The position numbers were made by a program, and so were the translations under genes. From assembly GCA_018417955.1 (NCBI GenBank), contig JACTVC010000006.1, positions 372,001 to 436,000 on the forward strand: 64,000 bases of DNA. The letters run 5' to 3'. The notes below the pieces were generated by a model, which had not been told where the DNA came from, did not search any database, and saw only the letters and a list, made by a program, of their open reading frames with translations. Positions 30,708 to 42,840 of the stretch are shown here, in pieces; position 1 is the stretch's first letter, and the number at the start of each line of letters is the position of its first letter. Origin of the DNA: Laccaria trichodermophora. Taxonomy: Eukaryota > Basidiomycota > Agaricomycetes > Agaricales > Hydnangiaceae.

Positions 30708-32898
30708 ATGAGATGCAAGTTGTTGATGGAACTTCACAAGGATCTCCAAAGCCTCGGGTTTTTATCTACCAGTTTGAACTCACATAATGTATCTGATGTG
30801 TTTGTAGGGCCGGAATGTTTTTTGACCTCCCTCGGATTGCAGTCATCGGCGGACAATCAGGTATCATTGTCAAAGTGCGGGCTGCACTACCGCTAATTAA
30901 ATGACTTAGCCGGCAAAAGCTCATTAGTTGAAGCCGTAAGCGGGGTGAGTGACTCCCTAGTATTTTATCTATTCATGATTTTATCGGGATGCCCCGCCAG
31001 ATCAACGTCCCGCGTGATAGCGGAACGTGCACGAGGTGTGCATCGCTTAGGTTTACGAGTATATCCACACCTAAGAACTGTCTAGGTGTCCGATGGAGTG
31101 CACCCTATCTAGCAGTGCCGATTCCTGGTCCTGCTCTATTTCGCTTCGTACAGAGTTTGACGCTCGAGGAACCAAGCTCGATGCGTCCGCCACAGAAGAT
31201 TTCGGTCCTGTAATAACTGACAAGTCCTCTGTAGAACTGTGGCTTCGTCGCGCTCAAGCTGCCATCCTCAGCCCTCACCGCGCCCACGCTGAATTTCTGA
31301 ATAAATCTCATGCCGAGCTGAAGGCATTAGCGATTGAGGATGAGGGTCTTATACTCTCCTTCTCCAAGAACATCGTACATCTTGACGTTAAGGATCCAGA
31401 AGTGACGGATCTTTCTTTCGTCGACCTTCCTGGTGAGCCGTATTGAATCCGACTGCGTCTTGTACTTAAGTTGAATCTCTAACTTTATCGCAGGGTTGAT
31501 ACAAAACTCAGATCGAGAGATTATCCAGCTCGTGCGCGATCTGGTTGTACACCATATCAGAGCCTCGAATACCTTGATTCTTGTAACGCTTCCGATGAGC
31601 GGTGCGTTTGTTATTTTGTGACTATAGTTTTCTGATATCTCACTCAGACGATATTGAGAATCAAGAGGCGGCGCTACTAGCGAATGAAGCTGGTCCAACT
31701 GGAGAGAGAACCATTGGTAAGTGACTGGAACAAACCGTTAGTTAAACCAGGCTAAGTAGCACACACGCAGGCGTCTTAACGAAGCCTGACACCTTGACGC
31801 GCGGTGCCATTGGCCTCCGCCAGAAATGGCGCGACATCTTACTTGGTAACTCGGCAAAACACAAGCTCAAGCGAGGTTACTATTGCGTTCGCCTTCCGGA
31901 CGACGACGAACGCGCACGGAAGGTTGGCAGAGCCGAATCACAACGGATTGCAAGCGACTTCTTTGCTTCCAACGCGCCGTGGAATGAGATGCCCGATGAG
32001 GCGTCGAGAAGGTTTGGCATCCCGGGATTTGTAGCTGACATTAGCGCGGTACTCGTGGAGCTTATCGAGCAAAAGTAAGCCTGGTTTACGCGGCCTGCAA
32101 TACTGATTTGACTTTCATTTAGTTTGCCGAAGTTGAAAGAAAGCGTGGATGCCCTCCTCAAGCAGTGTATCGAAGATATCAAAGCCCTCCCAGTTCTGTC
32201 CACCCTCGACCCCTCCACGGAGATGATGCTGCATGTTTCGAGGTTTTGTAACGCTTTCGCTGATGCTGTATATGGTGAGAAGGACAAACACTACGTCCAG
32301 AACAATCGGGGGCGGTATGGACAGTTCAAGAATGACATTATGTTGACGACGCCCGACTTCCGGCCCTTTGAGGCATCGCAAGCCACGTATCACAGGAATG
32401 TAAGCCTTGTTAGCAGTGGGACGCCTCCGATCGACATTAGCGATGTCGCGGAGGTTATTCGACAGTAAGATTTATCGCATTGACTTGTCTTCCTGAAATT
32501 CACTGACGTATAAAAATGTAGTTCCATAAGCTGGGAACTCCCCAACCACGTCCCGTTTGATGCGACCCGATCGCTCATCCTTAAACACACCACTCTGTGG
32601 GACGCGCCTGCGCGATCTTGCTTCGAAGATGTGGCAAGGAACTGCACGTCTTTTTTGGAGGGATTGCTAAAGGTCCATTTTGGGCAGTATGTTCATTTGG
32701 AGGCATTCATTCGGTGCGTGTCTTATCCGAGTTTCTTTTCCATGCAAAGACTTTTTCTGAGGGTGACATTAGGACGTTGACTCGGCAAGAACACGAGCGG
32801 TGCCGGGACGAAGCACTGAATGCCCTGGAGAAGATTCTAAGCCTTGAGCGCGTGCCGCTCTACACCCAGAACGTAGAGTGCTTACAACATCAGGAAAC

Positions 32899-34749
32899 AC
32901 TGAATTTATAAGTAGTTTCTCGACAAAATCCATTGCGCTAGTACTTTTTGGTCCTTCGCCGTAGCACGGAGTAGCCACGGTGTGTCTGGGTAGTTGGCCT
33001 TGCATGTACATTGCCTGAGTAGCTGTCCGGCAAGTGTCAGTAGTCCCAATATCTGTTCGGCAAGTGTCAGTAGTCCCCATATTCTTTCACCAGGAACCTG
33101 TAGCTTTGGTAGAAGAAATAACCCAAACCCATAAGGAGTAGTAGTTAAGAAGAGCAAAATAGGAATAAAGCTCGAAAGAAAAAAAATGTTATTTTGCGCG
33201 GCTACGAGACTTCCGAGATACATCAAGATCAACTAAATATTGTAGAAGGAAAAAGTCGTGATGGCGAAGGTAGGGATTGATATAAAAGTTTGTTGCATCA
33301 TCAAGAACTGTAGATAATGTCCAAGTATCAGGCATCTTGTGGCCGAATTTTGGAGCAAGGGGGCAGCTCCTTATTATCTTGGCCAGAGGAATGACGGACG
33401 CGCGCTGGCGATGATTGTGAACAGTCAGTGAGATGAGAGTGATGTTTCGACGTTTGGGGCTTACCACTTGAAGGACACGATGACGTTGATAACTCCTCGC
33501 TGTGAAACCAAGCCGCCTTCCTTCCATTCCCTTGCATGATGCAGGTTGTCCTTGATGTCGTCGTCAGTTGAAGAGTTGCACAAATACGCCACGAGGCTGG
33601 CACATATACGGTCGATATGTGCGCTGGCTCTGGAACAGTGGAACCCGGATGGGCGAACAGGGATTGGAAGGCGGGAGAGTTTGGGCTGAGAGGGGAAGAG
33701 GCCAAAGATTTGAAAGAGAGAGCGAGCAATGACAGGTTGGTTTGCAATTCGTTCAAGTCCATTGAAACTCCGACACCATGTGACGATGTTGATTTTTGAA
33801 TTCCCCAACACGGAATTCCAATGTTCTTCCTTCCCACCACGTCGCCAACTCGGAAGTCTTTCCATCCAAGTCCTCTTCATCTCCAGTCAGTGCGTCCCAT
33901 TCTTCTTCATCCACATTCTCCACACTCACAACCCTTTGTTTGCTCATCTCTAGTCTGTGTGTGCATTCACCCTCAACTGTGTTAGCCGTACTCACACTCA
34001 CCCCCCTTTCTCTCTTTGTTTCTATGTGCGCGCTTTCATCTGTCTTCGTTCACGTCCGCTGTACTCACATCCCATTTGCTGTCTCATCCACAGGCAGTGC
34101 TGACCGCTACCCTCAAGTATGTGTAGCATGTCTGTGCGTACTTTCAACCTCCCTCATCTATGTTCATCGTATTCACCCCCCCCCTTCTCTCATCTCCAGG
34201 CAGTGTGTACTGTCCTTGTCTCTTATGTCTTTTATCGGTGTTTGTCATACTCCCCCCTCCCCCTTTCTCGTGGCAGTGTGCACTTTACTCATCTCTTATT
34301 GGCTTTCCTCATCTCTCATTGGTGTTCATTGTACTCACCCTACCCCACCCCTTTCTCTCATCATCTACAGGCAGTGCTTACTCTCCTCATCTCTTATCGG
34401 CGTTCGTCATACTCACACACCCCCTTGCTCTCCATGTGCTCTCCTCATCTCCAGGTAGTAGATGTGTTACACACTTCCTTTGTTCATGATTAGGCTAGAA
34501 GTTTGAATGTGTATATATATACCTATCTCATAATACACAATACCACCTGATGCTTCCTGATCACTACTGCCATTTTGGTTCAAACAATGACCAGCTATGT
34601 AGTGCCGTACACCCAGTAGCCTTCGTAGATCGGAAACAATGCAAACAACGTATGAATAGACTTGGTTACAGAGTGCTGGTTCACCTGGTAGCTTCGGTAG
34701 ACACAGAGCAACACATACAACGTAGAGCTATCTAGCAAATTCAGGAAAC
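32899..34749. mobile_element. Insertion in the dynamin-like gene, family unknown
   Basis: The 9-bp word tcaggaaac occurs at 32890-32898 and again at 34741-34749, and could be a target-site duplication. The inserted DNA has short direct repeats near its left end (cggcaagtgtcagtagtccc at about 33037 and 33059), a long CT-rich repeat block, and a duplicated unit of about 75 bp near the right end (gtagccttcgtag / gtagcttcggtag, caaacaacgta / catacaacgta). Several minus-strand frames (33189-34001) look partly gene-like, but I could not splice them into a recognisable protein. No clear terminal inverted repeats are seen, so a transposon class cannot be given. Confidence 0.5.
33890..34460. repeat. 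CT-rich imperfect tandem repeats
   Basis: Repeated words ctcatctct, ggcagtg and ctcac(c)cc recur at intervals of roughly 90-110 bp, with interleaved C and T runs. The 220-codon frame here (33796-34458) is a compositional artefact of Ser/Leu/Cys/His repeats, not a gene. Confidence 0.6.
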
Positions 34750-35335
34750 TACTGGTGCTACTGAGATTAGTACGATGACTACAGGAACTATGCACTAGGG
34801 GACTTGTGTACCCAGGTATTCAGTATACTAAGGGTATTTGTAACTACTGACCCAAGTCAGCGCCTCCTGATGAAGCGGAGACGACCAAGTGGCTAGCGAA
34901 GTACGTTAATATGAGATGGCCAGATGAGCTGCCAAGAACTACCTTTGCGGATGAACTCAACGTCATGGCAAAAGTCCAAGCGTACTTCCAAGTCGCTTAT
35001 AAGGTGGTAATGTTTGCGATCATTAATTTCGGAGGTGACTGATGTTGATACAGCGGTTCATCGACAACGTACCACTGACCATTGAGCATGAGATGAATCA
35101 GACGCTAGCGTCGACGCTCGAAAGGATATTGTTCGAAGCTGTTGCAAAAGGAGGGGATTCAGAACAGTTGAAAGACTGGGTAAGGGAGGACAAGGTGATA
35201 GCGGAGAAGAGGAAGTTTCTGGAGGGACGAAGGGCGCGGCTGGTGCTGATTAAAGAGAAGGTTGACGCCTTAGCTTTGTAACTGCGAATTATCTTGATGT
35301 CTTGTCGTAATTCTCAATATTAAAGGGCTCATAAT

Positions 35336-35423
35336 GCCGCGTTGGCGTAGTGGTAGCGCGTCTCACTTGTATCCTTCGTCAAAGTACATGAGAAGGTCAC
35401 TCGTTCAATCCGGGTACGTGGCA
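35336..35423 (+). tRNA. tRNA-Thr (anticodon UGU) with a 16-nt intron
   Basis: All arms fold. The acceptor stem is GCCGCGT with ACGTGGC (one G-U pair) plus discriminator A. The D stem is GCGT/GCGC. The anticodon stem TCTCA/TGAGA pairs perfectly. The T arm is ACTCG-TTCAATC-CGGGT with one wobble pair. The anticodon loop reads CT-TGT-A, then a 16-nt intron at 35372-35387, in the canonical position after base 37. The spliced length is 72 nt. It starts only 54 bp after the stop of the dynamin-like gene. Confidence 0.9.
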
Positions 35424-37226
35424 TTTCTTTTTATATCTACCACATAACGTCTGTTTGTTCCGCCGCAAGATGTTTTCCGTCTTACCCTCTAACTTTGAGT
35501 GTTTTTTTTGCAGGGTCGTATCGGATGGACCTCATGGTCTATCTTCAAATGCACAACGCAAGTCCTCCAGCCGTTTTACCTACCTTTTCCGCTACACCTC
35601 ACGCTAATTTACCTACGCCCTACGCTAGCGCACGCTCTCCCATAGATATTATGCTTGGTCTTCAAGTTGTGTGAATCTGGGCTGTGATTGCACTTCAAAT
35701 ACCTTCGACTCGGACATAGTACATCAGCATTCTCTACCGTATAGTCATAAAACCAAAAGAGGATAGAAACATCCGTTCATCCGTTGTCTGAGCAAAGTTC
35801 AAATCGTATATCATTCTGAAAGATTCTTAGCTAGCACGTGATGCTTGCGTCACTTACTTCCGTCTTTGTTCGTGTATCAGTCTGTGTCACTGCGTTTCTG
35901 TTTCTGTACTCTTCGGTCATGTCCTCAGTAGGGCCCAGCGACGAGTATGTTGCTGTGGATAATCCAAGGGAGAATTGAGGACGTAAGTGCCAAGTTACTA
36001 TGCTGCAACGGCTCAAGTTTCGCGACTGCCAGGAACCATTGACTGGCCACCCATAGCTTAGTGCACAAAAGTGCGAGGTAAGACGCAGGTCGTGTATGTT
36101 GGCGACTTTCCGAAAACGTTTTCCGAATAATGGGTGACTTGTGCATATCGCGCGGTTTTGCATCGGCTTTGAATCTGTCGTGAAGAGCAGAGCAGAATTG
36201 TCTCACCAGTGCGCCGAAGATACGTCCAAGGGGTCCTGCGACAGGCGTGCTGGCACAAAGGTATGTAAGCTCGCTCTCAGGGGTGGAGAGAGCTGTATAC
36301 TTCCACAGATAGCGTGGTGACAGCGGGCAGCTGGCAACCGTGAAACAAGAGCGCCATGTTCTGTGAAGATTTCAGGGGAATCGGACGTAAGTTTTGGGTA
36401 CTGTCTGAAAGTTTTGGGCTTACGAGGTTTATCCGTTCTTAGGCATTCATCACATACAAGAGAGAGAAAAAAGCCTACCTCTGGGTCGTTGCTGCCAGAC
36501 TCCGCAAGCGGCAAACTGACGGTGGGGGGCTCGCGACCGTCCCATCCCTGTGAATTCGCCGACAAGAGCTTTGGGTCTTCTGTAAAGATCTGAGAATAGT
36601 GGGACGTAAGTGCCGCGTATTGTCTGAAAGTCTTGGGCTTACGGGGTTTGCCCGTCCTAGGGATCCATTATATACAAAGATTACCTAGGCCTTCAATGCG
36701 TGGCCTGTAGATCTTGATGAGGGATCTCAAGATAGTGGGCTACGACACCTGATCGTCGCTACCAGAGCCTTCAAAGACAAGGCGGCAGTGTTAAGATCAA
36801 GGCGGAGGCGGCCTAACGAAGCAACAATTCGTAGGGCAACGCGAATCGAATTATGCCCTGGGTGTTGCTCTTTTGTTTTGCTATGTCCTGACCATGCGGG
36901 TCTGGAGCCGAATGTGAGCGTTAAGTGTGTTTCAAACATCTTGCACTTACATGCTTGTCTATCGTAGGAGTCAATGATATTCGAGCACCATGGTGAAGGT
37001 TGAAATTTCTGCTACCTTTCGGCACAGCGCTTTCGTTTGCATGAGGGACACTTTGCTATGTTTTTGCGGAGGGCAACGCGCGATCACGTTATCGACCACA
37101 ACTTATTCAAACTCAGAGTCGCGCTCCAATTTAAGATCAGCTGCACTCCATTGCTTTGCTTTTCCTCACCTCCCCACCTCCTCCTTCCCCTCTTCTTCGT
37201 CTCCGACACACAACTTGAACGTTCTA
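35424..37226. other. Intergenic stretch, no gene assigned
   Basis: Apart from the tandem repeat listed separately, I find only short frames on both strands without domains or consistent splicing. The 3' part is probably the promoter of the zinc-finger gene at 37227; it has CT-rich tracts at 37140-37200, common upstream of fungal genes. Confidence 0.4.
36361..36790. repeat. Imperfect tandem repeat, period about 218 bp
   Basis: The block aagatttcaggggaatcggacgtaagttttgggtactgtctgaaag ... gggcttacgaggtttatccg (from about 36366) recurs as aagatctgagaatagtgggacgtaag ... gggcttacggggtttgcccg (from about 36584). A third, weaker copy begins near 36713 (gatcttgatgagggatctcaagatagtggg). Confidence 0.65.
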
Positions 37227-38873
37227 ATGATTATGTCTCTGACAAACACTTCTCTTGACGAATTCATCTCTACTCCCCATCCATTGCAGAACACGTCCTG
37301 GACAACTGGAACCATGGGACAAGCTTGTAGCCCTAGCGAGTAAGTGCTCGTTTCTCGACTCCTCTTCATGTTTGTCCTCTCCAAAACTCATAACTCGTGC
37401 TCAGAACTGGAGGTACGCAGCTGACTGGATTCCAAACTCCACCTATGTACGTTTCCCACCTCGCTGTCCTTGAATACATCTTCTCACCTCTACTACCCGC
37501 AGCTGGCCAGGATATGACCATCGCACGGGACAAGAAAACGCTCCGATCGGTGCTGGGGCCGCGACGCAGGAGAGGTACTCACTGGACCATCCCGCGCCAC
37601 TCGAGGACCAGCTAAACTATTGTCCCAACTATGAGACATCCCCGTCCCCAGATTTGTTCTCTGTTCCTTCTTTCTCCCACTCTCCCTCCAGCTCCGCTTC
37701 GACGTTGTCGCCCCATACTCCCGTCATCGATTTTTTTATCGACAACAAACAATGGATAACCCCCCCGCACACCGACTTCCCCGGCTTGTTCCTAGGAGAT
37801 AGCCACCCCCAAATCAATGTTGCCCTTCCAAAAGATCAATCCTTCAACACTTACCCTGGTGTACAGCGCGACGCGTCCTGTGGAGGAGTAGGCCTTCAGG
37901 AAGAGGCGGGAGGCTATTGTCACTCACAGTTGATGCAGCCCGGACCCAACCTTCGTCAGATTGGCTATCCCGAGGCGGATACATTCCGCCCATTTCTCTC
38001 CTTCGCGGAAGAGGAAGTCTATCAGCACGTGGCAATGTTCAAGGCCTTTCACGCACAGCAACAGGCATTAAATACCCAGATGAGCACTGTCGACCCACAG
38101 TGTAGCAACATATTCCCCGATGTCCCGCTCAACAAGAAGCGTCGCGTCAACCCCCAGCAGTCTTATGCCGGGATAGAATATCTTCGCTACTGGTGAGCTT
38201 GAACTTTTCGTGTATCTTTCCAACTCCATTTCTCTTACCCGTATCTGTTACAGCGTCATGGAGAAGGATTTCTCACTGAGAGAAGCGGAAGCTTCAGCTT
38301 TCCCCATGCCTAACCTGCAGTCTCAGACTTTCGTTGGGGACCACTGTCCCTCTTATGATCCTTCATCCATGTCTCCTCTCACTGAGGCTGCGCCTGTCGC
38401 CGGCCCGTCTTCTACAAAGCGGACTCGAGTAGACGTTGAAGGAGACCTGGAGGGCACCAATCTTCCTGAGGACAACGACCACACCGCTGGGCATGAGCAC
38501 CACACCAAGAACAGTAACGCTGAATCTGAAAAAATCTTATGTCGGCGGAACTCCTGCCTAACATCCGTTTTTAACACCCAGGCAGCCTTGACCTCCCACC
38601 TCAATTCCTGTCATTCTGAGTACAGGAATGATGAACCAAGGATCAAGGATCAAGTGTGTCTGGGCTGGATGTCGTTCCAAAAAACCGATCTTAAAAGGTC
38701 AATTCACGAGGCACATTCTCCACACGGTCGGACATGCGTTATCGCTGAACCCGGCTGACACAACGGGACAACCGAAAAGATACCGTTGCGGGGTTGGGGC
38801 TTGCACGGCGAATCCAACTACTGCGTCTTCACTCAAACGCCATAAGAAGACTTGTAAGGGCCAGGCAAAATAA
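37227..38873 (+). pseudogene. C2H2 zinc-finger protein gene, frameshifted by a 7-bp duplication
   Basis: Exons 37227-37339, 37405-37446, 37503-38192 and 38254-38873 join in phase. The N-terminal two thirds are Pro/Ser/Gln-rich, as in fungal transcription factors, with a basic NKKRRVN patch. The last exon encodes C2H2-type fingers: CRRNSCLTSV...HLNSCH, then CVWAGCRSKK...FTRHILHTVGH and CGVGACTANP...LKRHKKTC. Between the first and second finger, gatcaag is present twice in a row (38641-38654). With one copy the frame runs through all fingers to TAA at 38871-38873. With two it shifts and stops at 38756-38758, losing the last two fingers. It is a probable DNA-binding regulator now broken, or a polymorphic or sequencing indel. 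The start could be either in-frame ATG (37227 or 37233). Confidence 0.7.
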
Positions 38874-39839
38874 TCCTGATTTTGCCTCGATCAACGGATT
38901 AATCCTGAATCAAACTCGCACCTATTCCACATTTATCCATTTGTAACACCATTTCTGCGCATCTTCGTCTCTCGTCAGCACCCACCACCCACCACTCGCC
39001 GACTCCTACCGCACCTGCATCCTTCAATTCCATCTTCATTCTCGCATGAATCGGACTCCTATTTAGAATCGCACCTCATTACCCCACACTCGCACGTCGG
39101 CTCTCCATTGGTTTCTTTAGTGTATAGATCTGCCACACCGTTTGGTCGTGGACCCTTGATTCTTGTTATCGTTATCCCTTGTTATCTCACTCGCTCTCCT
39201 CTTAAGAACCTAGCTTTAGCTTAAATATTGCACACGTTTCGGTATTATCGCACATGGACTGTACTTGTATCAAAAACGCTCATCCTACATAGTGACAATA
39301 CATATCTTTCATGTACTTCATCAGCAATCGATTTTAAGGTTACAAATGTCGAGCGCTTAGTAATCTTGAACATCACTTGTCCTTTTCCAACGCTATTTTA
39401 CCAGATGTATCAGAATAACGACGGAAGAATGTGATCTGTATTAAGCAAACTCATTAGTGAATGGGTCGAAACGACAATTCCTCATACCGGCTTGCTTAAT
39501 TTGCTGGTATCGATGGGTTCGGGCGCAGAAGTGCCAGCACTGACGAAAAGCGGCCGAAGGAGCGTGCGAGTATCAATTGTTTGCCGTTCTACAGTTTGGA
39601 TGGATAGGTGTGCTATGCTAAGATCAATTAAACTGACCCTCGTATTCAGAAGGAGGGACGGCAAATGCTTGAAGCATTACAGGCGGCCCGCAGGCAAAGA
39701 ATTCTCTACAAAAATCGTTGGGTGATTGAAATTTACAACAACGAATAACCACGGACCCAACGGCAAGATCTACTACGGGAGAGAATTGGTTCGATTTCGG
39801 CTTCTTGGGGTCGATGGAGCCTTTCTCTTTACTTAGCAC
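38874..39839. other. Intergenic stretch, no gene assigned
   Basis: The first part (38880-39230) is C/T-rich, typical of a 3' flank or promoter. From 39480 onward open segments on the minus strand (39624-39839, possibly joined over an intron near 39599-39647) may belong to the hypothetical minus-strand gene described next. Confidence 0.3.
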
Positions 39840-40904
39840 TCATGTTTTAGCCAAGGGAGTCGGCTTACACAGGGCCAGTCGCTGTTCAAAGCCCGTCAAA
39901 TTGCACACACCTCGCATTTCATCCGACGGTACTTCCATTTGCTGAGAGAACTCTTCATCACCTTCTACAGTTTGCAAGATGGTCGCTGTTCCTGGTTGAT
40001 AACTCAGATTATTGAGTGGAAAATCTGACGATGGTGGGAGCCGAATCACCGTCACGACTGAACGTAGATCACCTGGTTGCAGCGTTCCGTCGTCGAGCTC
40101 TTCGACAGTGCAGAATCCAGTTCTGGAGAGGAGATCAAAACTGGATTAACTCGGAAGACCATGTGGAATTACACACAGGCTAGTCCAGTCGATTTGTCTT
40201 CGCATCGTAGCTGCGAATGGCTGTCATCCAGACGTCCAACTGACGGAAAGTCAGGATATGCACCTATTTTTTCGAATTTAAGGACCTGCATTGTGATGAG
40301 CTAATGAAAGTAAATGCAGGATTAATGGATACTACCTTCCAAACAATAGTAGCCCACGGAGTATCGAACTCGTGAGTCATAGCAGGCGTAAGGATCAAGA
40401 CGATCTAAGTGGGAAAGACCAAAAGTGCATCAGCATACTACGGGATATAAAGAGTTTGAAAAACTCATACGCTGATCGATCTCTTGAGCTTTTTCAACGC
40501 TTTATCTACGCCCGTATATATAGCAAGCCTTTTTTCAACCTCTTGAATGACCTTGACTTGTCGTTCAGGTATGGGTATGGCGACAGGGCGTTCGATGGCT
40601 CCGTTGACAATTGAAACGTTGATAGACGGCGTCGATGCATAGAACGCTCCGGCCCTTCAGACGTCAAGGAACTGCTCCTTTTCACTGGTCCGACGAGCAA
40701 GTTCGCTTGCGAAATCAATTTGTCCAATGCTTCGCGATTCAGCAGAGATCCGAAGTCATTGGCTGAGGCCCCAGCTTTGGAATGAAGAACCTCAGATGTA
40801 AGGCTTATATTAAGCTGGTAATTAGTGGAATGATCGACATTTCGGTTCTGAACCTCGTTGAAGCTGTCGCCTTCGATGACGAATCCTTGGGCGTTGGAGG
40901 CCAT
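39840..40904 (-). CDS. Possible minus-strand hypothetical gene, structure uncertain
   Basis: An open frame from an ATG at 40904 (MASNAQGFVIEGDSFNEVQN) continues to 40506. In another frame over the same DNA (about 40640-40490) lies a more protein-like sequence (IERPVAIPIPERQVKVIQE ... KALKKLKRSIS), so an intron or frameshift probably sits near 40650-40700. Further downstream on the minus strand 39840-40055 is open (QTVEGDEEFSQQMEVPSDEM). I could not join these segments convincingly. The N-terminal GFVIEGDSFNEV pattern resembles the glycine-rich opening seen in some Agaricomycete signalling-type proteins, but no domain is identifiable. It could be one gene, two genes or a remnant. Confidence 0.3.
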
Positions 40905-41584
40905 GGAAAGAACGCTGGGTAGAACGCCATCAAAGAACGGCGGCTGATCCCGAGTTCGCGTGGCCAAGTACCTAAGTAAATCCGGCAGAACGTGAGCTTC
41001 GCATGGGTAATGGACGGAAGAACTAGGATTGACTAGGATGGTGGTGGCAGAATTTGGAGGGCCCAGTATGCATTGAAGAAAATGTATCCGTGAACGTCTT
41101 GGCGGACGTTGTATAATACCTTGAACTCCGCTGAATGTTGCAATTACAACCTGGACCCCTGGGACCCCCGTTTTACACCTCGCGTCAGCTCGCGTCCCCA
41201 TTCAATTACCAACTTTTCGTTAGGGGAAAGAAAAAAGTTCCTCCTTCGATGATCTAGCGTATCAACTCTCTGAATGTGAAGCTTCGCCGTCGTTTTCAAC
41301 GTAGAGTTTTGATGCAATATTTGTGTGTCACAGGCGACCCCCTTTGGAATATGTTACTCGTCAAAAAGAGCAACACACGGCAATGTGATATTTTGTTGAA
41401 ATATGCAGCGAATCGGAGAAATTTATTCGCGTCTTCATCATACGACTTGCAGGCCATGCTTTTGACTAACTTACGCAGGAGACCCGAGTTAAAATGTCAA
41501 AGTATAATAAAGCACCAGGACCCAGGTTTTGCCTCCGTTCACCTCTTGATCGATTCTCATCGATAACATCGTTCTCCGCATACC

Positions 41585-42840
41585 ATGGCCGACAAAGCAG
41601 CTAGCAGGGCAAAGTTCGAAGGCGTCTTTGCCGTGATTCGTGAGGAGCTATTGCAGCATTTCGCAGGGGAGGGGATGCCAGCAGAAGCAGTGCAGTGGTA
41701 TCGCAAGGTCCGTTTTGACCGATTTTTTGCTGGAGAATGTCTGGCGAATGTTGATCAGAATTTGGACTACAACGTCCCGGGCGGGAAGCTCAACCGTGGA
41801 ATATCTGTCGTTGACACCGTCGAGATTCTCAAAGGGAGCGCATTGACTGAGGATGAGTACTTCAAGGCGGCTGTGCTTGGCTGGTGCATCGAACTCGTAG
41901 GTCAGCTTTTCAATGGTATCCAGCGCCACCTCACCCTTGTTGCAGCTGCAAGCCTTCTTCTTGGTCTCCGACGACATCATGGACTCTTCCATTACGCGTC
42001 GTTCCCAACCCTGCTGGTACCGCCTGCCTGAGATTGGGATGATCGCCATCAACGATTCCTTCATGCTTGAAGCTGCCATTTACCAGCTCCTCAAGACCCA
42101 CTTCCGCAGTGAAAAGTTCTACGTCGACCTGCTCGAGCTCTTCCACGAAACAACATACCAAACGGAAATGGGCCAGCTCGTAGACCTCATCACCGCCCCA
42201 GAGGACCACGTCGATTTGAATAAATTCTCTTTGGATAGGTGCGCATCGTTTCCACCTTACTCCTCGTTAACCCCTGACCCCTATCTAATATAACTTCAGG
42301 CACCGCACGATCGTGATCTACAAAACGGCATACTACTCCTTTTATCTCCCCGTCGCCTGCGCATTGCACCTGCTCAACATCCCCGAATCCTACACCGCCT
42401 CTGGTGTCACGCAAAAGCCGTACGAAATCTCCAAATCGATCCTCCTCCCTCTCGGGGAGTACTTCCAGATCCAGGACGATTTCCTCGATTACTCGGCTCC
42501 CCCGGAACAACTCGGGAAAATCGGCACGGATATCATCGATAACAAGTGCTCGTGGGTCATCAATACCGCGTTGTTACTCTGCTCCAAGCCTTCTATGCCT
42601 GGCGGCGCGGAGATGAGGAAGGTTCTTGATGAGAATTATGGGAGGAAGGATGCGCACTGCGAGGCGCGCGTTAAGAAGGTGTATGAGACGTTGAATATTA
42701 CCAAGGTTTATGGGGATTATGAAGAACGCGTTGTTGGGGAGTTGAAGGCAAAGATCGACGGCATTGTGGAGACTGAGGGCGGTTTGAAACGGGAGGTGTT
42801 TGAGAGCTTCTTGGGTAAGATTTATAAGAGGAGCAAGTAG
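41585..42840 (+). CDS. ERG20: Farnesyl diphosphate synthase
   Basis: Three exons (41585-41896, 41946-42238, 42300-42840) encode 381 residues. The enzyme condenses DMAPP and then GPP with IPP to give farnesyl diphosphate, feeding sterols, dolichol, ubiquinone, heme A and protein prenylation in the cytosol. Both Asp-rich motifs are intact: first DDIMD near residue 113, directly followed by [13 protein letters not shown], and second DDFLD near 261 inside [13 protein letters not shown]. Other family signatures are LGWCIELLQAFF (formed across the first intron), [30 protein letters not shown] and [15 protein letters not shown], and the C-terminus YKRSK matches yeast Erg20. Length is somewhat above the usual 345-360 because of a longer N-terminus. 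It is an intact, presumably essential housekeeping gene. Confidence 0.95.

Larger units (their letters stand above)
30708..35281 (+). pseudogene. Dynamin-like GTPase gene interrupted by a 1.85-kb insertion
   Basis: Exons before the insertion: 30708-30757, 30808-30860, 30910-30944, 31001-31035, 31086-31432, 31494-31601, 31648-31716, 31771-32074, 32123-32464, 32522-32713 and 32773 to about 32898. After it: about 34844-35003 and 35054-35281. All dynamin GTPase motifs are present: G1 GGQSAGKSS, G2 within PRDSGTCTRC, G3 DLPG, G4 TKPD. The stalk follows, then the C-terminal GTPase effector domain (TFADELNVMAKVQAYFQVAYK, then RFIDNVPLTIEHEMNQTLAS). Dynamins self-assemble on membranes and drive fission or fusion. 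The open frame ends at 32911 inside foreign DNA and the effector domain resumes about 1.9 kb later, so a full-length protein is unlikely unless the insert is spliced out. Every exon before the insert is intact, which points to a recent hit. Confidence 0.8.

Noticed and set aside
33189..34001. Minus-strand gene inside the dynamin insertion
   Set aside because: Some segments look protein-like (HIDRICASLVAYLCNSS), but I could not splice a continuous protein or recognise a domain, so it is only mentioned in the insertion entry.
33796..34458. A 220-codon open frame
   Set aside because: Its Ser/Leu/Cys/His repeats follow from CT-rich tandem DNA; there is no domain or splice support.
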